NCBI RefSeq assembly: GCF_900635455.1
Contig: NZ_LR134116.1
Span: 3,596,001-3,660,000 of the forward strand
Direction of reading: 5' to 3'
Length of the DNA: 64,000 nt
From: Yersinia intermedia
GTDB lineage: Bacteria > Pseudomonadota > Gammaproteobacteria > Enterobacterales > Enterobacteriaceae
Shown: piece by piece, positions 1 through 14,333 of the stretch
Position numbering within the stretch: the stretch's first letter is position 1
Layout: every line of letters begins with the position of its first letter
The notes under the pieces: generated by a model
What the model was told of the DNA's origin: nothing
The model's input: the letters and a program-made list of their open reading frames with translations, nothing else
Database searches by the model: none
Translations under genes and position numbers: made by a program

Positions 1-383
1 TCGTATTCCCAGAAAAATACGCTGAACCGCCACGGCAGATACTCAATCACTTGCCCATCAGCGATAAGCCTCCGCTATTTATACTGCTGGACGGCACCTG
101 GAACGAAGCCAAAAAGATGTTCCGCAAAAGTCCCTATCTGGCTGACCTGCCGATGCTGTCACTCAATGTCACTAATAGCTCGGATTATCTGTTACGTGAA
201 GCCCCGCGCCCAGAGCAACACTGCACGGTCGAAGTCGCCGCCGCCCTGCTACAACAAGCAGGTGATATCCGGGCCGCAGACCAATTAACGGCCCATTTCC
301 ACTATTTCCGCCAGCAATATTTAGCGGGAAAACCTCACCACCCAGTGGGGCGAGTCACAGCAACTGTCGAAGAAAGCACATAA
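1..383 (+). CDS. tapT: DTW-domain tRNA-uridine aminocarboxypropyltransferase, 3' part (TapT/YfiP family)
   Basis: The reading frame is open from the first bases of the window, so the gene starts upstream and about 126 C-terminal residues are visible. The fragment carries the sequence LDGTWNEAKKM, the signature that names the DTW family, and the tail matches the YfiP/TapT type. Known members transfer the 3-amino-3-carboxypropyl group of S-adenosylmethionine to U47 of tRNA (acp3U47). The in-frame TTG at 51 is inside the domain and is not a real start. It precedes patZ, as yfiP precedes yfiQ in E. coli. Family assignment is firm; the exact tRNA target is inferred from E. coli. Confidence 0.85.
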   Translation, partial: VFPEKYAEPPRQILNHLPISDKPPLFILLDGTWNEAKKMFRKSPYLADLPMLSLNVTNSSDYLLREAPRPEQHCTVEVAAALLQQAGDIRAADQLTAHFHYFRQQYLAGKPHHPVGRVTATVEEST

Positions 384-406
384 AATCAGATAAGCTGTCT
401 TTAATT

Positions 407-536
407 TATACCCAATAGATTTCAGGGGCAGGAAGGCAGCGAATCGTTCTGGAACCAGTTTGAACAGTATTGATGCGAGCCCGCAGGCTGAGTAAGCGCA
501 GCCAACACACCTGTAATGTCAAAGATGACGGGGATA
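407..536. repeat. ERIC-like intergenic repeat with atypical centre
   Basis: This 130-bp stretch begins TATACCCAATAG and ends GATGACGGGGATAA, and its right part (GCGCAGCCAACACACCTG) resembles the terminal region of enterobacterial ERIC elements. The centre does not match the usual ERIC core. It fills the whole gap between tapT and patZ and ends four bases before the patZ start codon, so it must carry the patZ leader and ribosome binding site. Similar ends occur at 17945, 27750 and 40061. Confidence 0.5.
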
Positions 537-540
537 AACG

Positions 541-3183
541 ATGAGCCAACGTGGATTAGAAGCATTACTACGCCCGAAGTCTATTGCGGTTATCGGCGCT
601 TCTGAAAAGCCGGAGCGCGCCGGTTTTCTGATGATGCGTAATTTGCTGGATGGTGGCTTCAATGGCCCTATTCTACCGGTGACCCCAACCCATAAAGCAG
701 TATGTGGCGTGTTGGCTTACGCAAATATCGCTAACCTGCCGATCACGCCCGATCTGGCGATTCTGTGTACTCATGACAGCCGCAATCTGGCACTGTTGGA
801 AGATCTCGGTATCCGTGGCTGCAAAGCGGTCATCATTTTGTCTGCCGCAACTGAACAGTTCCCAGAGCTGAAAGCCTGCGCGCAACGCCATCATATGCGC
901 CTACTTGGCCCCAACAGTCTGGGTTTGCTGGCCCCATGGCAAGGGTTAAATGCCAGTTTCTCACCCGTTCCCATCAAGAAAGGGCGCCTGGCATTTATCT
1001 CTCAATCTGCCGCGGTAGCCAACACCATTCTCGATTGGGCGCAGCAGCGGGAAGTTGGTTTCTCGTATTTTATTGCGCTAGGTGACAGTCTGGATATTGA
1101 TGTCGATGACTTACTCGATTTCCTGGCCAGAGATGGCAAAACCAGTGCCATTATGCTGTATATCGAACACATCAGTGATGCGCGCCGGTTTTTATCCGCC
1201 TCACGTAGTGCTTCGCGCAATAAACCGATTCTGGTGGTCAAAAGTGGCCGCACACAACGTGCTCAACAGTTGCTCAATGGTCAGCAAGGGCTGGACGCGG
1301 CTTATGATGCCGCGATTCAGCGGGCTGGCTTGCTGCGGGTGCAGGATACTCACGAGCTATTCTCCGCCGTTGAAACACTCAGCCATATGCACCCGCTACG
1401 GGGTGAGCGGTTATTGATTGTCAGCAATGGTTCCGCCCCGGCGGCCATGGCGTTGGATGAGTTGATCAGCCGTAATGGCAAGTTGGCGACCCTGTCTGAT
1501 ACCACCCAATCCGCGTTGAGTGCCGTACTGCCCTCTTTTGTCTCCTTACGTAACCCCATAGACTTGCGCGATGATGCCAGCGCTGAGCGCTATCTGGCGG
1601 CGCTTAAACCGCTACTGGACAGTACCGACTACGATGCACTATTGCTGATTCATTCTCCGAGCGCTGCTGCGCCAGGAAGCAAAACGGCGGAATTACTGAT
1701 TTCAGCTATCCGCCAGCACCCACGCGGCAAGCGCCTTACCCTGCTCACTAACTGGTGCGGTGAATATTCATCGCAAGATGCACGCCGACTGTTCACCGAA
1801 GCCGGGATCCCAACCTATCGTACCCCGGAGGGGGCGATTACTGCCTTTATGCATATGGTGGAATATCGCCGTAACCAGAAGCAATTGAAAGAAACACCTG
1901 CGCTGCCTGTCGGCCTCACCGCCAACACCGCCCATGTGCATCAGTTGATCCGCCAGGCGCTGGCAGAAGGTGCTACCCAGCTTGATACCCATGAAGTACA
2001 GCCGATACTTGAAGCTTATGGTCTCAGGACCCTGCCAACCTGGATTGCCAGTGATAGCGTAGAAGCGGTACATATCGCAGAGCGATTAGGTTATCCAGTG
2101 GCCATTAAACTGCGCTCGCCGGATATCCCGCACAAGTCAGAAGTTCAGGGCGTAATGCTGTATCTTCGCACCGCAATTGAAGTGCAGCGGGCTGCTGATG
2201 ATATTCTTGACCGGGTAAAACGCACCTATCCGCAAGCCCGTATCCACGGTTTGCTAGTGCAAAGTATGGCGAATCGTGCGGGCGCCCAAGAGTTGCGAAT
2301 TGCGGTAGAGCAGGATGCGATTTTTGGTCCGTTGATCATGTTGGGTGAAGGTGGCATCGAGTGGCATCATGAAACTCAGGCCGCAGTGGCACTGCCGCCG
2401 CTCAATATGGCGCTGGCCCGCTACCTCATTATACAAGCAGTCAAAGGCGGCAAAATTCGCAGCCGTGGATCATTACAACCCTTGGATATCCCTGGGCTGA
2501 GCCGTTTACTGGTACAAGTCTCCAATCTTATTCTCGATTGCCCCGAAATCAGCCGGTTAGATATTCACCCGGTACTTGCTTCAGGCAGTGAATTCACGCT
2601 GTTGGATGTTTCGATGCAACTGGCACCTGTCAGTGGCGATCCGCAGGCACGGTTGGCGATTCGCCCCTATCCACACGAGTTGGAACAGACGGTAGAGCTT
2701 AAAGATGGCTCTCAGTGCCTGTTCCGCCCAATCTTGCCTGAAGATGAACCACTACTAAAATTGTTTATTGACCAAGTCACTAAAGAAGATCTCTACTATC
2801 GCTACTTCAGTGAAATAAATGAATTCAGCCACGATGATTTGGCGAATATGACACAGATTGACTATGATCGAGAAATGGCCTTTGTCGCGGTGCGCCAAAA
2901 AAATGATGGTCCTGAAATTATTGGAGTCACTCGCGCGTTGTCTGACCCTGACAATATTGACGCCGAGTTTGCCGTGTTGGTGCGCTCAGATCTTAAAGGG
3001 CTGGGATTGGGGAGTGAACTGTTAGAAAAGATGATTCAGTATACTCGCAGCCATGGGTTAACGCGGTTAACAGCGGTCACCATGCCCAACAACCGTGGCA
3101 TGATCGGTTTAGCTAAAAAACTCGGTTTTAGTATTGATGTACAGATGGAAGATGGGATCGTTAATCTGGAGCTGACACTTTGA
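541..3183 (+). CDS. patZ: Protein lysine acetyltransferase Pat/PatZ (YfiQ)
   Basis: 880 residues, close to the 886 of E. coli PatZ. The first ~690 residues are an ADP-forming acyl-CoA synthetase-like module (CoA-binding fold from residue 8, GASEKPERAG; ATP-grasp-like part around residues 510-530, KLRSPDIPHKSEVQGV), which in this family is regulatory rather than catalytic. Residues ~710-880 form a GNAT acetyltransferase with the acetyl-CoA loop LKGLGLGSELL near 815. The enzyme uses acetyl-CoA to acetylate lysines of metabolic enzymes such as acetyl-CoA synthetase. It follows tapT as yfiQ follows yfiP in E. coli. The start at 541 directly abuts the ERIC-like repeat; no strong Shine-Dalgarno is obvious. 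Confidence 0.93.
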   Translation: MSQRGLEALLRPKSIAVIGASEKPERAGFLMMRNLLDGGFNGPILPVTPTHKAVCGVLAYANIANLPITPDLAILCTHDSRNLALLEDLGIRGCKAVIILSAATEQFPELKACAQRHHMRLLGPNSLGLLAPWQGLNASFSPVPIKKGRLAFISQSAAVANTILDWAQQREVGFSYFIALGDSLDIDVDDLLDFLARDGKTSAIMLYIEHISDARRFLSASRSASRNKPILVVKSGRTQRAQQLLNGQQGLDAAYDAAIQRAGLLRVQDTHELFSAVETLSHMHPLRGERLLIVSNGSAPAAMALDELISRNGKLATLSDTTQSALSAVLPSFVSLRNPIDLRDDASAERYLAALKPLLDSTDYDALLLIHSPSAAAPGSKTAELLISAIRQHPRGKRLTLLTNWCGEYSSQDARRLFTEAGIPTYRTPEGAITAFMHMVEYRRNQKQLKETPALPVGLTANTAHVHQLIRQALAEGATQLDTHEVQPILEAYGLRTLPTWIASDSVEAVHIAERLGYPVAIKLRSPDIPHKSEVQGVMLYLRTAIEVQRAADDILDRVKRTYPQARIHGLLVQSMANRAGAQELRIAVEQDAIFGPLIMLGEGGIEWHHETQAAVALPPLNMALARYLIIQAVKGGKIRSRGSLQPLDIPGLSRLLVQVSNLILDCPEISRLDIHPVLASGSEFTLLDVSMQLAPVSGDPQARLAIRPYPHELEQTVELKDGSQCLFRPILPEDEPLLKLFIDQVTKEDLYYRYFSEINEFSHDDLANMTQIDYDREMAFVAVRQKNDGPEIIGVTRALSDPDNIDAEFAVLVRSDLKGLGLGSELLEKMIQYTRSHGLTRLTAVTMPNNRGMIGLAKKLGFSIDVQMEDGIVNLELTL

Positions 3184-3360
3184 TTTCAGTTACATGAATC
3201 ACCGTGATATATACCACAACCCCAAACGATTCGGTCTTTGGCAGGCAAAACTTGCGCACAATCCGCGAAAGTAGTGGTATTATCGCCCAACTCAATGGAT
3301 TAGTGTTTTTTAGGATATGGCGGTTCTGCCATCAAATAACAAGAGAAGAAGCGCACTGTG

Positions 3361-4716
3361 ATGTTGTCAAAATTCAAACGTAGTAAACATCAACAACACC
3401 TTGCACAACTGCCCAAACTCCCCCAGTCAGTTGATGATGTCCAAACGCTTTATTGCCCCAAGGTTTTCCGCTCTACTCTGTTGGATCTAATAGGCCTGGC
3501 GACCAAGCGTATTTATCTGGTGGCGCTTTACTTAGAGCAGGATGATGCAGGCCGGGACGTAATGAATGCCCTCTATCAGGCTAAGCTTCAGCGCCCAGAA
3601 CTGGAGATTTGCGTGCTGGTAGACTGGCACCGCGCACAACGTGGGCGTATCGGAGCCGCTGCGGTCAATACCAATGCTGATTGGTATTGTGAAATGGCAG
3701 CCAGTCATCCGAATGTTTGTGTTCCGATTTACGGTGTTCCAGTCAATACGCGCGAAGCACTCGGCGTGTTGCATCTGAAAGGTTTTATCATTGATGATAC
3801 GGTGATTTACAGTGGTGCCAGTATCAATGATGTCTACCTCTATCAAAACGATAAGTATCGTTATGACCGCTACCAATTAATCACGAATCCATCATTGACC
3901 GAAATTATGGTCGATTACGTGAAACAACGGGTGCTAAGTGCAGGCGCAGTGCAACGCCTTGATCGTTCTGACCGGCCAACCAATCCTGAGATTAAAAATG
4001 AGACCCGGCAATTTCGTTCATCACTGCGTGACATCGGCTATCAATTCCCAGCACAAGCGAGTAATGATGAATTAGCCGTCACCCCGTTGGTTGGGTTAGG
4101 CAAAAAGAGTCAGCTTAATAAAACGATTCATCATTTAATGGCTTCTGCTGACGAACGTCTCACTATTTGTACACCTTACTTTAACCTGCCGGCACTGTTA
4201 GTCCGCAATATCATTTATCTATTGCGTGAAGGTAAACAGGTCGAAATTATTGTTGGTGACAAAACAGCAAATGACTTTTATATTCCAGAAGATCAACCAT
4301 TTAAGATTATTGGTGCGTTACCTTACTTATACGAAATCAACCTGCGCCGCTTTCTGAGCCGCTTACAGCGCTTTGTCGATAGCGGGCAATTAATTGTGCG
4401 CCTGTGGAAAGATGGCGATAACACCTACCATCTGAAAGGAATGTGGGTAGATAATAATTGGCAATTGATTACTGGCAATAATCTGAATCCGCGCGCCTGG
4501 CGCTTGGATCTGGAAAATGCCATTTTGATCCACGACCCTAAGCATGAGATGCACGAGCAGCGCGCTAAAGAGCTTGAATGTATCCGTACTCATACTAAAG
4601 TTGTCTCACATTACCTTGAGCTTGAAAATATTCAGCAATATCCAGTCAAGGTTCGCAAACTGATCCGTCGTTTGCGTAGGATCCGTATCGATCGGTTGAT
4701 TAGCCGCATTCTTTAA
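3361..4716 (+). CDS. pssA: CDP-diacylglycerol--serine O-phosphatidyltransferase
   Basis: 451 residues, the same length as E. coli PssA and colinear with it to the C-terminal IDRLISRIL. It makes phosphatidylserine from CDP-diacylglycerol and serine, the committed step to phosphatidylethanolamine, and associates peripherally with membrane and ribosomes. It belongs to the phospholipase D superfamily: two HKD motifs are visible, HLKGFIIDD at H138 and HLKGMWVDN near residue 357. The start is placed at ATG 3361 because E. coli begins MLSKFKR; an in-frame GTG lies directly upstream at 3358. A strong terminator follows the stop. Confidence 0.97.
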   Translation: MLSKFKRSKHQQHLAQLPKLPQSVDDVQTLYCPKVFRSTLLDLIGLATKRIYLVALYLEQDDAGRDVMNALYQAKLQRPELEICVLVDWHRAQRGRIGAAAVNTNADWYCEMAASHPNVCVPIYGVPVNTREALGVLHLKGFIIDDTVIYSGASINDVYLYQNDKYRYDRYQLITNPSLTEIMVDYVKQRVLSAGAVQRLDRSDRPTNPEIKNETRQFRSSLRDIGYQFPAQASNDELAVTPLVGLGKKSQLNKTIHHLMASADERLTICTPYFNLPALLVRNIIYLLREGKQVEIIVGDKTANDFYIPEDQPFKIIGALPYLYEINLRRFLSRLQRFVDSGQLIVRLWKDGDNTYHLKGMWVDNNWQLITGNNLNPRAWRLDLENAILIHDPKHEMHEQRAKELECIRTHTKVVSHYLELENIQQYPVKVRKLIRRLRRIRIDRLISRIL

Positions 4717-4725
4717 ATATGAAAG

Positions 4726-4748
4726 CCCGGTTATCTGCCGGGTTTTTT
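4726..4748 (+). terminator. Intrinsic terminator after pssA
   Basis: A CCCGG stem (4726-4730), 7-nt loop and CCGGG (4738-4742) run straight into six T residues. It starts nine bases after the pssA stop. It argues against translating yfiM from the upstream ATG at 4719, since that start would sit in the terminator. Confidence 0.8.
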
Positions 4749-4772
4749 GTATCTCGCCAGAGGAGAGACGGC

Positions 4773-5114
4773 ATGTGGTGCCCACCTTATCTTCGCCTGT
4801 TACTTATCGCTCCACTGTTTTTTCTCAGTTCTGCATGTACCCACATGGCTAATGATAGCTGGACCGGGAAAGATAAGGCACAACATTTTCTTGCTTCCGC
4901 CGCCTTAGCCGCCGCTGGCACTGCCTATGGTGAACATCAGAACTGGTCCGATGCCAAGAGCCGTAATTTTGGCCTGTTGTTTTCTATCGGGATCGGGGCA
5001 GGTAAGGAGTTATATGATAGTCGTCAAGGTGGGAGTGGCTGGAGCTGGAAGGATTTTGCCTGGGACGTCGCTGGGGCGATAACAGGTTACAGTCTTTATC
5101 AAACAGTTAACTGA
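4773..5114 (+). CDS. yfiM: YfiM-family (DUF2279) lipoprotein
   Basis: 113 residues from ATG 4773, preceded by a good ribosome binding site (AGAGGAGA). The N-terminus is a lipoprotein signal: a hydrophobic stretch [14 protein letters not shown] with the lipobox cysteine near residue 20. The body contains [15 protein letters not shown] and [16 protein letters not shown], the conserved blocks of the YfiM/DUF2279 family. Function is unknown; a periplasm-facing outer membrane lipoprotein is expected. An upstream ATG at 4719 would add 18 residues ahead of the signal peptide and is rejected. E. coli also has yfiM after pssA. Confidence 0.85.
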   Translation: MWCPPYLRLLLIAPLFFLSSACTHMANDSWTGKDKAQHFLASAALAAAGTAYGEHQNWSDAKSRNFGLLFSIGIGAGKELYDSRQGGSGWSWKDFAWDVAGAITGYSLYQTVN

Positions 5115-5410
5115 TACCGTTGCAGCGATAAGCATGTTATTTCCTGCCTTACGGTAAACAACTACTGCGGCTCAAACCTTACTTGCCATGTTCAAATCCC
5201 CCACGGCTACACCCATAAACAAAAAATTCCCATCAGGGCAGTCTTTTCCATTCTATTTGTCACGTTAACTGTTGAGCTTTACCCTCTGGCCTCTGCCACA
5301 TTAATCTTCTGATCTGAGCATGGTTTTCTGATTTGAAATTATAAAGTGTCAATATTTGCAGATATCTCCATATTCTGCCTATAGCAAAAACCCCACGCTT
5401 TTGGCATAGG
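5115..5410. other. Intergenic stretch without recognisable gene
   Basis: Between yfiM and the remnants behind the rrn operon. No frame here looks like a protein family I recognise. Only the right edge is structured: a 9-bp inverted repeat GCAAAAACC...GGTTTTTGC between about 5384 and 5418, which resembles a terminator on the minus strand. Confidence 0.5.
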
Positions 5411-5439
5411 TTTTTGCTTGATTTGATGCCTGGCAGTGT
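5411..5439 (-). pseudogene. Remnant of a 5S rRNA 3' end
   Basis: On the minus strand this segment reads ACACTGCCAGGCATCAAAT followed by AAGCAAAA, nearly identical to the 3' end and trailer of the intact 5S gene at 5719-5747 (one extra base). Only about 14 nt of mature 5S sequence remain; the bases upstream diverge. A terminator-like hairpin follows it, as for the real 5S. It looks like the end of a deleted second 5S gene. Confidence 0.6.
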
Positions 5440-5495
5440 GCGAATAGCCGTTGCAAGCAACGTTAAAAATCATTCCTGACAATGTTTTCCTACCA

Positions 5496-5649
5496 TATTC
5501 GTCTCATCTTAAGGATGAGTCTCCCCCCTAAAGGGGCCAGCGCAGGCGCTGTTCAAACTGCATTCGCAGTAGTATTCGTCTCATCTTGAGGATGAGTCTC
5601 ACCCCTAAAGGGGCCAGCGCAGGCGCTGTTCAAACTGCATTCGCAGTTT
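5496..5649. repeat. Two tandem copies of a 77-bp repeat behind the rrn operon
   Basis: Copy one is 5496-5572 and copy two 5573-5649, differing at a few bases. Each unit is a chain of small palindromes: CTCATC..GATGAG, CCCCTAAAGGGG, CAGCG..CGCTG and ACTGC..GCAGT. The unit lies between the 5S remnant and the true rrn terminator. I do not know its name or role. Confidence 0.85.
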
Positions 5650-5692
5650 GTCTGCATATCATCTTCGAGTTAAACCTACTCTCGAGACAAAC

Positions 5693-5724
5693 AAAAAAGG
5701 CCACCCGTTAGGGTAGCCTCTTTT
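5693..5724 (-). terminator. rrn operon terminator
   Basis: On the minus strand a GGCTACCC / GGGTGGCC stem (one mismatch) with a TAAC loop is followed by six T residues, starting about ten bases after the 5S 3' end. Typical of the first intrinsic terminator of an rRNA operon. Confidence 0.88.
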
Positions 5725-5733
5725 GCTTATTTG

Positions 5734-5853
5734 ATGCCTGGCAGTGTCCTACTCTCGCATGGGGAGACCCCACACTACCATCGGCGCTACGGCGTTTCAC
5801 TTCTGAGTTCGGCATGGGATCAGGTGGGACCACCGCGCTAAGGCCGCCAGGCA
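5734..5853 (-). rRNA. rrf: 5S ribosomal RNA
   Basis: 120 nt. The minus strand begins TGCCTGGCGGCC and ends CTGCCAGGCAT, so the two ends pair as in all enterobacterial 5S rRNAs. Last gene of the rrn operon; 111 nt separate it from 23S. Confidence 0.97.
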
Positions 5854-5964
5854 AATTCTGTCTAAACTAACCCGCTATATGTCTCCATACAGCCAGCCAG
5901 CCCAATCTCGGAACGTCGCTGAAAATATCATTCTCTCTCAAACACAAAACACCTTTGGTGTTGT

Positions 5965-8871
<2,907 letters not shown>

Positions 8872-9140
8872 TCACAACCCGAAGGTGTTTCTTGCCTAAA
8901 GTGGTTGCGCGTTCACAAATGCTGCGTTGTTCCGTGCGCGCAATCCTCATGAACGTTGAGTTCACTCCGGTTGCTGTGCGCGGTACGCCTTGCCTTTGCG
9001 CCGCTCACTCACTTTTGACAGTAAAGACCTGTCGCATTGCGATTATTTGAGAGACTCTAATACAGGTTAATCCTTATCTCAGTCATTCTACGGAGAGATA
9101 AGTTTCGGCTGTATTGTTTCAATTTTCAGCTTGTTCCAGA

Positions 9141-9153
9141 TTGTTAAAGAGCA
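9141..9153 (-). promoter_or_regulatory. boxA antitermination site in the 16S-23S spacer
   Basis: On the minus strand TGCTCTTTAACAA, the enterobacterial boxA bound by NusB/S10, precedes 23S by about 270 nt. It matches the copy in the 16S leader. Confidence 0.85.
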
Positions 9154-9212
9154 ATATTTCACAACACACTGTGCCTTGCGACCGCAGTACGTTTTGAAAT
9201 AGTTTTTTTATA

Positions 9213-9288
9213 TGGTGGAGCTAAGCGGGATCGAACCGCTGACCTCCTGCGTGCAAGGCAGGCGCTCTCCCAGCTGAGCTATAGCCCC
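9213..9288 (-). tRNA. alaT: tRNA-Ala (anticodon TGC)
   Basis: 76 nt with encoded CCA. The minus strand reads GGGGCTATAGCTCAGC at the 5' end, has TGC in the anticodon loop (CCTTGCACGC) and ends TAGCTCCACCA. Second spacer tRNA of the rrn operon. Confidence 0.97.
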
Positions 9289-9398
9289 ATATAAAAAGCA
9301 AAATACCTTATCGGCATAACTCATTCTCAGACAAGGCGCAGTCACGCGACGTTTATGGGGATAAACGAATGTGTCTGTAACTCAGTATGAGGATGAGT

Positions 9399-9475
<77 letters not shown>

Positions 9476-9577
9476 AACAAGGTACTAAAGCCCGACTAAT
9501 CTCTCAGCCCGGCCTTATTTGCTCGTTACTTTCTATCAGACAATCTGTGTGGACACTGCGCAATGCGTATCGTTAGG

Positions 9578-11120
<1,543 letters not shown>

Positions 11121-11308
11121 AAGATTTGTTTGATTTGCTGCTAATAAAAGCAGCGATGCTCAAAGATTACTTTCTGCAAATAAGCATTCGAACCGAAGTT
11201 CAAATGTGTACTGCTTTGGTCACTCTTCAAGACTTTGATATTTCTTCTGCCTGCCGAAACAGGCTTCGATATCGTCTTGCGAGTGCCCACACAGATTGTC
11301 TGATAAAT

Positions 11309-11319
11309 TGTTAAAGAGC
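11309..11319 (-). promoter_or_regulatory. boxA in the 16S leader
   Basis: GCTCTTTAACA on the minus strand, followed by the AATTTATCAGACAATCTGTG leader sequence known from enterobacterial rrn operons. It lies about 50 nt after the P2 promoter and serves rRNA antitermination. Confidence 0.8.
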
Positions 11320-11370
11320 GTTCGTTACCCGTTTGCCTTTCGGCGAATCTTACGGTAACGCGGGAGGCAG

Positions 11371-11398
11371 ATAATACGCTTTCCCGCTGAAGAGTCAA
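11371..11398 (-). promoter_or_regulatory. rrn P2 promoter
   Basis: On the minus strand TTGACT (11398-11393), a 16-bp spacer and TATTAT (11376-11371). Position and sequence correspond to the P2 promoter of E. coli rrn operons. Confidence 0.85.
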
Positions 11399-11490
11399 GA
11401 GTTTCTTTCGTTTCTTTCGAAGTCAAAGTCATTCTTTTCGCTTCCTGACCCGGCGAAGTGTGTTTCGTTGTTCCCGGTCAGTGGAGGCGC

Positions 11491-11518
11491 ATTATAGGGA
11501 GTTCCTGACAGCCTGCAA
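11491..11518 (-). promoter_or_regulatory. rrn P1 promoter
   Basis: On the minus strand TTGCAG, 16-bp spacer, TATAAT, then a GCGCC discriminator as in E. coli rrn P1 (CTCCCTATAATGCGCC). The upstream 40 bp are A/T-rich with A and T runs, fitting an UP element; the GC discriminator predicts ppGpp/DksA control. Confidence 0.9.
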
Positions 11519-11590
11519 CCCCTAATTTGAAAAAACTTTTCAACCGCTCATTAATACGGCAAAAAATGCAGATGTGGCGAAAAAGGAAAC

Positions 11591-11615
11591 AAAAAGGGGG
11601 CGATTTCTCGCCCCC
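11591..11615 (-). terminator. Intrinsic terminator after clpB
   Basis: On the minus strand GGGGGCG, 6-nt loop, CGCCCCC, then TTTTT. It lies 15 nt after the clpB stop and insulates it from the rrn P1 region. Confidence 0.88.
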
Positions 11616-11629
11616 TCGAGGATTAACAA

Positions 11630-14203
11630 TTACTGTTTGGCAATGATATGCCCGTTTTCCACGTCCAAAATAACGGGTACCCCCGGAATTAATTTGCCGG
11701 AAAGTATCTGCTGCGCCAGCGGGTTCTCGATTTCCTGCTGAATTGCGCGTTTTAATGGCCGTGCACCATAAACCGGGTCAAAACCAGTTTCCCCCAGGAA
11801 CTCCAACGCAGGTTGAGTAATAGTGACTTGATAGCCACGCTCTTCCAGACGTTTATACAGCCGCTCCAGTTGAATACTGGCAATTGAGGCCAGATGCGCT
11901 CGACCAAGCGGATGGAAGACAACCACCTCATCTATACGGTTAATGAATTCAGGACGGAAGTGATGGCTAACAACCTCCATCACCATATTCTTCATTTCGG
12001 TATAACTTCTTTCACCGAAACGTTCCTGGATCAAATCTGAACCGAGGTTAGAGGTCATGATGACAACCGTATTACGGAAATCAACCGTTCTCCCCTGCCC
12101 GTCAGTCAAGCGGCCGTCATCTAATACCTGCAAGAGGATGTTGAACACATCAGGATGTGCTTTTTCCACTTCATCCAACAAGATTACAGAATATGGACGA
12201 CGGCGCACCGCTTCCGTCAGATAACCACCTTCCTCATAGCCAACGTAACCCGGAGGTGCACCAACCAGCCGAGATACGGAGTGTTTCTCCATAAACTCTG
12301 ACATATCAATACGCACCATGGCATCGTCGCTGTCGAACAAGAACGTGGCCAATGCTTTACATAGCTCAGTTTTACCTACACCCGTTGGGCCTAAGAATAA
12401 GAAGGAACCAATTGGCCGGTTCGGGTCTGATAACCCCGCACGACTACGGCGGATAGCATTGGATACTGCTTCGACGGCTTCATCCTGGCCAATAACACGT
12501 TTATGCAGGTCCTGTTCCATGCGCAGCAACTTATCGCGCTCACTTTCCAGCATGCGTGATACCGGAATACCCGTCCAACGCGCCAGGACATCGGCAATCT
12601 CAACCTCAGTGACACGATTGCGCAGCAACTTCATGGTTTTCCCTTCAAGCGCATTGGCTGCCGCGAGCTGTTTTTCCAGCTCAGGGATTTTACCGTACTG
12701 AAGTTCTGACATCCGAGCCAAGTCACCCACACGCCGAGCCTGCTCTAAGGTGATTTTGGCTTGTTCCAACTCAGTTTTAATATTCTGAGTCCCGGTTAGT
12801 GAGGCTTTTTCAGCTTTCCACTCTTCTTCCAACTCAGAGTACTCACGCTCTTTCTGCTCTAATTCGGTATTGAGCATTTCCAGCCGTTTTTTACTGGCGT
12901 CATCAGACTCTTTATTCAACGCTTGTTGTTCCAGTTTCAATTGAATAATTCGGCGCTCTAGCCGATCCAATGATTCTGGTTTTGAATCCATTTGCATACG
13001 GATACTGGAACCGGCCTCATCAATAAGGTCGATGGCTTTATCCGGTAGCTGGCGATCCGAAATATAGCGGTGCGACAGTGTTGCCGCTGCAACAATTGCC
13101 GGGTCGGTGATCTGCACATGATGATGCAGTTCATATCGCTCTTTCAGCCCGCGCAAAATGGCAATGGTGTCTTCTACTGTCGGTTCCGCAACATAGACTT
13201 TCTGGAAACGCCGCTCCAGCGCCGCATCCTTCTCTATATACTGGCGATACTCGTCAAGAGTGGTCGCACCGACACAATGCAGTTCACCGCGCGCTAACGC
13301 AGGTTTCAGCATGTTACCGGCGTCCATCGCCCCATCACCTTTCCCTGCGCCGACCATGGTATGCAATTCATCAATGAACAAGATCACACTACCTTCTTGT
13401 TTTGATAAATCGTTCAACACGCCTTTTAGACGCTCTTCAAATTCACCACGATACTTAGCACCGGCAATCAGTGAGCCCATATCTAATGACAGCACACGTT
13501 TATGTTTCAGGCCTTCAGGTACTTCGCCGTTCACAATACGTTGCGCCAACCCCTCTACGATGGCGGTTTTACCGACACCGGGTTCACCAATTAATACTGG
13601 GTTATTTTTGGTACGGCGTTGTAACACCTGAATAGTACGGCGGATTTCTTCATCACGGCCAATCACCGGATCAAGTTTTCCCTGCTCCGCACGCTCAGTC
13701 AGGTCGATAGTGAATTTTTTCAACGCCTGACGCTGATCTTCAGCGCCCGGATCATCGACTTTGTCACCACCACGCATATTTTCAATTGCCTTATCTATTT
13801 TGTCGGTTGTTGCACCGGCTGCCTTTAACATATCAGTCAAGGTGCCGCGGTCTTCAAGCACTGCCAGTACGAACAGTTCTGAAGAAATAAACTTATCCGC
13901 ACGCTTTTGCGCTAATTTGTCACAAAGATTCAATATACGTACCAGCTCGTTTGATGGTTGAACATCACCGCCAGTACCTTCAACTTGTGGAAGACGACCT
14001 AAAGCCTGCTCAATGTCGCTGCGCAAACTGGCAACATTAATACCCGCCGAGGTCAACAATGGGCGAACCGTCCCCCCATCCTGATTGAGCAGTGCGCTCA
14101 TCAAATGTAACGGTTCAATAAACTGGTTGTCGCGCCCAAGCGCTAAAGACTGGGCATCGGCGAGGGCAAGCTGGAATTTGCTAGTAAGACGATCCAGACG
14201 CAT
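11630..14203 (-). CDS. clpB: ATP-dependent chaperone ClpB (disaggregase)
   Basis: 857 residues, the E. coli length. Clp N-domain (1-~145), first AAA+ domain with Walker A GEPGVGKT near 206, coiled-coil middle domain (~410-525) and second AAA+ domain with GPTGVGKT near 605. A hexamer threads aggregated polypeptides and works with DnaK/DnaJ/GrpE after heat stress. The start is ATG 14203 ([10 protein letters not shown] as in E. coli), with GGAGGTG just upstream; an in-frame codon at 14224 would add seven residues and is unlikely. A sigma-32 promoter lies upstream. Confidence 0.97.
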   Translation of the reverse strand: MRLDRLTSKFQLALADAQSLALGRDNQFIEPLHLMSALLNQDGGTVRPLLTSAGINVASLRSDIEQALGRLPQVEGTGGDVQPSNELVRILNLCDKLAQKRADKFISSELFVLAVLEDRGTLTDMLKAAGATTDKIDKAIENMRGGDKVDDPGAEDQRQALKKFTIDLTERAEQGKLDPVIGRDEEIRRTIQVLQRRTKNNPVLIGEPGVGKTAIVEGLAQRIVNGEVPEGLKHKRVLSLDMGSLIAGAKYRGEFEERLKGVLNDLSKQEGSVILFIDELHTMVGAGKGDGAMDAGNMLKPALARGELHCVGATTLDEYRQYIEKDAALERRFQKVYVAEPTVEDTIAILRGLKERYELHHHVQITDPAIVAAATLSHRYISDRQLPDKAIDLIDEAGSSIRMQMDSKPESLDRLERRIIQLKLEQQALNKESDDASKKRLEMLNTELEQKEREYSELEEEWKAEKASLTGTQNIKTELEQAKITLEQARRVGDLARMSELQYGKIPELEKQLAAANALEGKTMKLLRNRVTEVEIADVLARWTGIPVSRMLESERDKLLRMEQDLHKRVIGQDEAVEAVSNAIRRSRAGLSDPNRPIGSFLFLGPTGVGKTELCKALATFLFDSDDAMVRIDMSEFMEKHSVSRLVGAPPGYVGYEEGGYLTEAVRRRPYSVILLDEVEKAHPDVFNILLQVLDDGRLTDGQGRTVDFRNTVVIMTSNLGSDLIQERFGERSYTEMKNMVMEVVSHHFRPEFINRIDEVVVFHPLGRAHLASIASIQLERLYKRLEERGYQVTITQPALEFLGETGFDPVYGARPLKRAIQQEIENPLAQQILSGKLIPGVPVILDVENGHIIAKQ

Positions 14204-14241
14204 AACACCTCCGATATTGGTCAAAATTGCTACTGGAGATT

Positions 14242-14269
14242 AGATGAGGTCATCCCTCAAATTTTCAAG
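14242..14269 (-). promoter_or_regulatory. Sigma-32 heat-shock promoter of clpB
   Basis: On the minus strand CTTGAAA (14269-14263), 13-bp spacer, CCTCATCT (14249-14242), close to the sigma-32 consensus CTTGAAA-N13-CCCCATNT. The E. coli clpB promoter has the same arrangement and nearly the same sequence. Confidence 0.88.
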
Positions 14270-14333
14270 GTTATTTCGACACTATATTTAAAGTAATTCG
14301 TTATGCGTCAGCGGATCGTCCTAATTTAGTAGG

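Noticed and set aside
4719..4772. Longer N-terminus for yfiM
   Set aside because: It overlaps the pssA terminator and would precede a perfect lipoprotein signal that has its own ribosome binding site.
5260..5460. 66-codon frame on the minus strand between yfiM and the rrn operon
   Set aside because: It crosses the terminator-like hairpin and the 5S remnant and resembles no known protein.
8900..9030. Possible mobile insert in the 16S-23S spacer
   Set aside because: The G/C-rich segment is unlike the ERIC units in this window, and spacer blocks of this kind vary naturally among rrn operons; nothing more can be shown here.
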